Assembly (NCBI GenBank): GCA_030830185.1
Contig: JAURNN010000028.1
Location: 1 to 33,359, forward strand
Direction of reading: 5' to 3'
DNA length: 33,359 nt
Source of the DNA: Bacillota bacterium
Lineage (GTDB): Bacteria; Bacillota_I; Bacilli_A; Acholeplasmatales; Acholeplasmataceae
Shown: piece after piece, positions 31,779-33,359 of the stretch
How positions within the stretch are numbered: the stretch's first letter is position 1
Layout of the letters: the number at the start of each line of letters is the position of its first letter
Program-made: the position numbers and the translations under genes
Notes under the pieces: model-generated
Told to the model about the DNA's origin: nothing
Seen by the model: the letters and a program-made list of their open reading frames with translations, nothing else
Databases searched by the model: none

Positions 31779-32774
31779 ATGCCACAAGCAACCATATATA
31801 GTGTCGCAATTGCAGCAGGTGTTTCGCTAGCAACTGTGTCACGTGTTTTAAATAATCCTGAAAAGGTAAAAGAAGATACGCGCGAACGTGTCTTAAAAGT
31901 AATTAAAGAACTTGGATATCGTCCAAATGTGATTGCAAGAGGACTCGCAAGTAGAAAAACGACCACAGTTGGAGTGGTGATTTCCGATATTACAAGAGCT
32001 TCTGTTTCTGAAATGTTAGGTGGGATTTCTGATATCGCACTTAATTATCAATATTCGATTAAGATCTTTGCGATTCATGAAGACATGGATGTTATAGATT
32101 CCGTACAAAAAATCGTTTCTGAACAAGTAGATGGTATTTTATATTTAAATGATGAATTATCAGATAAACGTGTTTTAGATGTGAAACGTATTTTAGATCA
32201 AAACAATATCCCGTATGTATTTGCAAATGTTGTCACTGAAGATGAACAGACCCCAGTCGTTTCTATTGATTATGAAAAAGCAGGTTATGAACTTACCAAA
32301 GAACTCATCGCCGATCATAGAAAAGATATATATTTATTATCTACTGCAAGACGCTATACAGTCAATGAAAAAAAAGAAGCGGGATATATTAGAGCCATGG
32401 AAGAAGCATCACTTGAACCTAAAATATTTAGAACAAGTGGTGACACAACCGTCAACAGACAACACTTTTCATCCTTTTTTGCAGATAAAAAAGTAGATGC
32501 TGCGATTGGTGTTAGAGATTCTATTGCTGTTTCATTTATGAATATTGCAGTTCAAAACGGGCGAGAAGTTCCTAAAGATATCGCAATTGCGGGATTTCAA
32601 AATACAAAATACGCAACATTATCTAGACCAATGTTAACATCATTAGACATTCCAGTTTATGATATTGGTGCAGTTTCCATGCGTTTACTCACAAAACTCA
32701 TGAATGATCAAGAAGTTGAAAACATTCGTATATCATTACCACACTTCATTGTGAAAAGAGAAAGTACTAACTAA
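31779..32774 (+). CDS. ccpA: Catabolite control protein A (LacI family)
   Basis: 331 residues from ATG 31779 (AAAGAGGTG upstream). N-terminal LacI HTH: IYSVAIAAGVSLATVSRVLN, then hinge YRPNVIARGLASRKTTTVGV, close to Bacillus CcpA. The periplasmic-binding-like core ends with VYDIGAVSMRLLTKLMN. Asp295 and Arg302 there correspond to the Asp296 and Arg303 that contact Ser-phosphorylated HPr. The C-terminal LPHFIVKRESTN is also CcpA-like. Master regulator of carbon catabolite control, acting with HPr-Ser-P. The longer frame from 31728 would start inside the promoter. tyrS begins one base after the stop. Confidence 0.94.
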   Translation: MPQATIYSVAIAAGVSLATVSRVLNNPEKVKEDTRERVLKVIKELGYRPNVIARGLASRKTTTVGVVISDITRASVSEMLGGISDIALNYQYSIKIFAIHEDMDVIDSVQKIVSEQVDGILYLNDELSDKRVLDVKRILDQNNIPYVFANVVTEDEQTPVVSIDYEKAGYELTKELIADHRKDIYLLSTARRYTVNEKKEAGYIRAMEEASLEPKIFRTSGDTTVNRQHFSSFFADKKVDAAIGVRDSIAVSFMNIAVQNGREVPKDIAIAGFQNTKYATLSRPMLTSLDIPVYDIGAVSMRLLTKLMNDQEVENIRISLPHFIVKRESTN

Positions 32775-32775
32775 C

Positions 32776-33359
32776 ATGTCATTATACAAAACATTACAAA
32801 CAAGAGACATGATCAAAGATGTATCTGATGAAACACTCGCAAAGAGACTTCTAGATCAAGAGCAAACAACCTTTTACTGCGGTTTTGATCCCACTGGACA
32901 ATCATTAACAGTTGGCCATTTGGTTCAGATCGTGAGAATGAAATTACTTCAACAACATGGACACCATCCAATTGTTCTTATTGGTGGGGCAACAGGTCTT
33001 ATTGGTGATCCTAAACAAACATCTGAGAGAAAGCTTTTAACACTTGAAGAATCTTTAGAAAATGCAGCTAAAATAGAAAAACAACTCAAACATTTTTTAG
33101 GTGAAGATGCAACTTATGTCAACAACTATGATTGGATCAGAAACATAGACATGATTGGATTTTTAAGAGATTACGGTAAACAATTTTCTATTAACTATAT
33201 GCTTGCTAAAGATACGGTTGCTAAAAGATTAGAAACGGGTATTTCATATACCGAGTTTTCTTATATGCTTATTCAAGCAATTGACTTCCTGCATTTATAT
33301 AACAATCATCAATGTAAAATCCAATTTGGTGGGTCTGATCAATGGGGAAACATTACAAC
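32776..33359 (+). CDS. tyrS: Tyrosyl-tRNA synthetase (3' end outside window)
   Basis: The first 194 residues are in the window. YCGFDPTGQSLTVGHL, GGATGLIGDP, NNYDWI, FLRDYGKQFSINYMLAKD, GISYTEFSYMLIQAIDFL and FGGSDQWGNIT match bacterial TyrRS closely. The HIGH motif reads TVGH: the first His (position 45, as in the Bacillus enzyme) is Thr, while Thr40 and His48 are kept. The gene begins one base after the ccpA stop, with no T-box leader or promoter visible and only a weak ribosome site, so it is probably transcribed and translated together with ccpA. Confidence 0.95.
   Translation, partial: MSLYKTLQTRDMIKDVSDETLAKRLLDQEQTTFYCGFDPTGQSLTVGHLVQIVRMKLLQQHGHHPIVLIGGATGLIGDPKQTSERKLLTLEESLENAAKIEKQLKHFLGEDATYVNNYDWIRNIDMIGFLRDYGKQFSINYMLAKDTVAKRLETGISYTEFSYMLIQAIDFLHLYNNHQCKIQFGGSDQWGNIT

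Noticed and set aside
1..33359. Genetic code 4 (TGA as Trp), as in Mycoplasma
   Set aside because: Many genes end at TGA within ATGA junctions, conserved Trp residues are TGG, and no conserved protein needs read-through of TGA.
1..33359. CRISPR array, insertion sequence, prophage or toxin-antitoxin system
   Set aside because: No regularly spaced repeats, transposase, integrase or phage genes seen; gene content is mostly housekeeping.

Overview
The window looks like chromosome from a low-G+C, wall-less-type Firmicute relative (Mollicutes/Acholeplasma-like). It is A+T-rich and carries CcpA, a sufCDSUB cluster, an Opp importer with inserted domains and two LxxC lipoproteins. The standard genetic code is used: TGA is a stop at several tight ATGA gene junctions (sufC/sufD, oppF/next gene, rimM/trmD) and tryptophan is TGG. 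This argues against Mycoplasma/Spiroplasma code 4. The taxonomic placement is an inference from gene style and was not tested by a search.

Layout. (1) 1-4,700: the 3' part of a secreted, C-terminally anchored Ig-like protein, tRNA-Leu(UAG), a Bcp-type peroxiredoxin, and an S41-type protease lipoprotein. (2) 4,700-14,860: a peptide-import region. oppA has its own promoter and terminator. It is followed by an oppB-oppC-oppD-oppF operon with TAATG junctions, which ends in two small membrane-protein genes of unknown role. OppC has an extracytoplasmic insertion of about 330 residues. OppD and OppF each carry a charged, coiled-coil-like insertion of about 150 residues, at different places in the ATPase fold. 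(3) 14,900-20,660: a minus-strand polytopic membrane protein, then sufCDSUB for Fe-S cluster assembly. (4) 20,700-22,930: a PucR-like HTH protein, an orphan MsmX/UgpC-type sugar-importer ATPase, and a possible ComK-like protein. (5) 22,990-25,780: a glycolytic operon, pgk - XRE/cupin regulator - HPr-like protein - tpiA. (6) 25,780-29,130: rpsD (minus), a free-methionine-sulfoxide-reductase-type GAF protein (minus), a SpoU/TrmH rRNA methylase, a TIM-barrel-like protein, and peptide deformylase (minus). (7) 29,200-33,359: ylbG, the rpsP-khpA-rimM-trmD-rplS translation cluster, ccpA, and the 5' part of tyrS.

How the genes may work together. The main regulatory thread is carbon control. CcpA is encoded here, and cre-like sites lie upstream of oppA and over the promoters of the orphan sugar ATPase and of ccpA itself. 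An HPr-like protein keeps both phosphorylatable residues, including the regulatory Ser, but has lost the active-site Arg-Pro (HASLA in place of HARPA). It sits between two glycolytic genes. This fits, but does not prove, an HPr kept mainly for CcpA signalling. The second thread is peptide use: a surface protease lipoprotein and OppA share the same N-terminal Ig-like module, and the importer is heavily elaborated. No mobile element, CRISPR array, prophage or rRNA was seen. No gene-free stretch exceeds 300 bases; the longest, between the first CDS and bcp, holds the tRNA, its promoter and its terminator.
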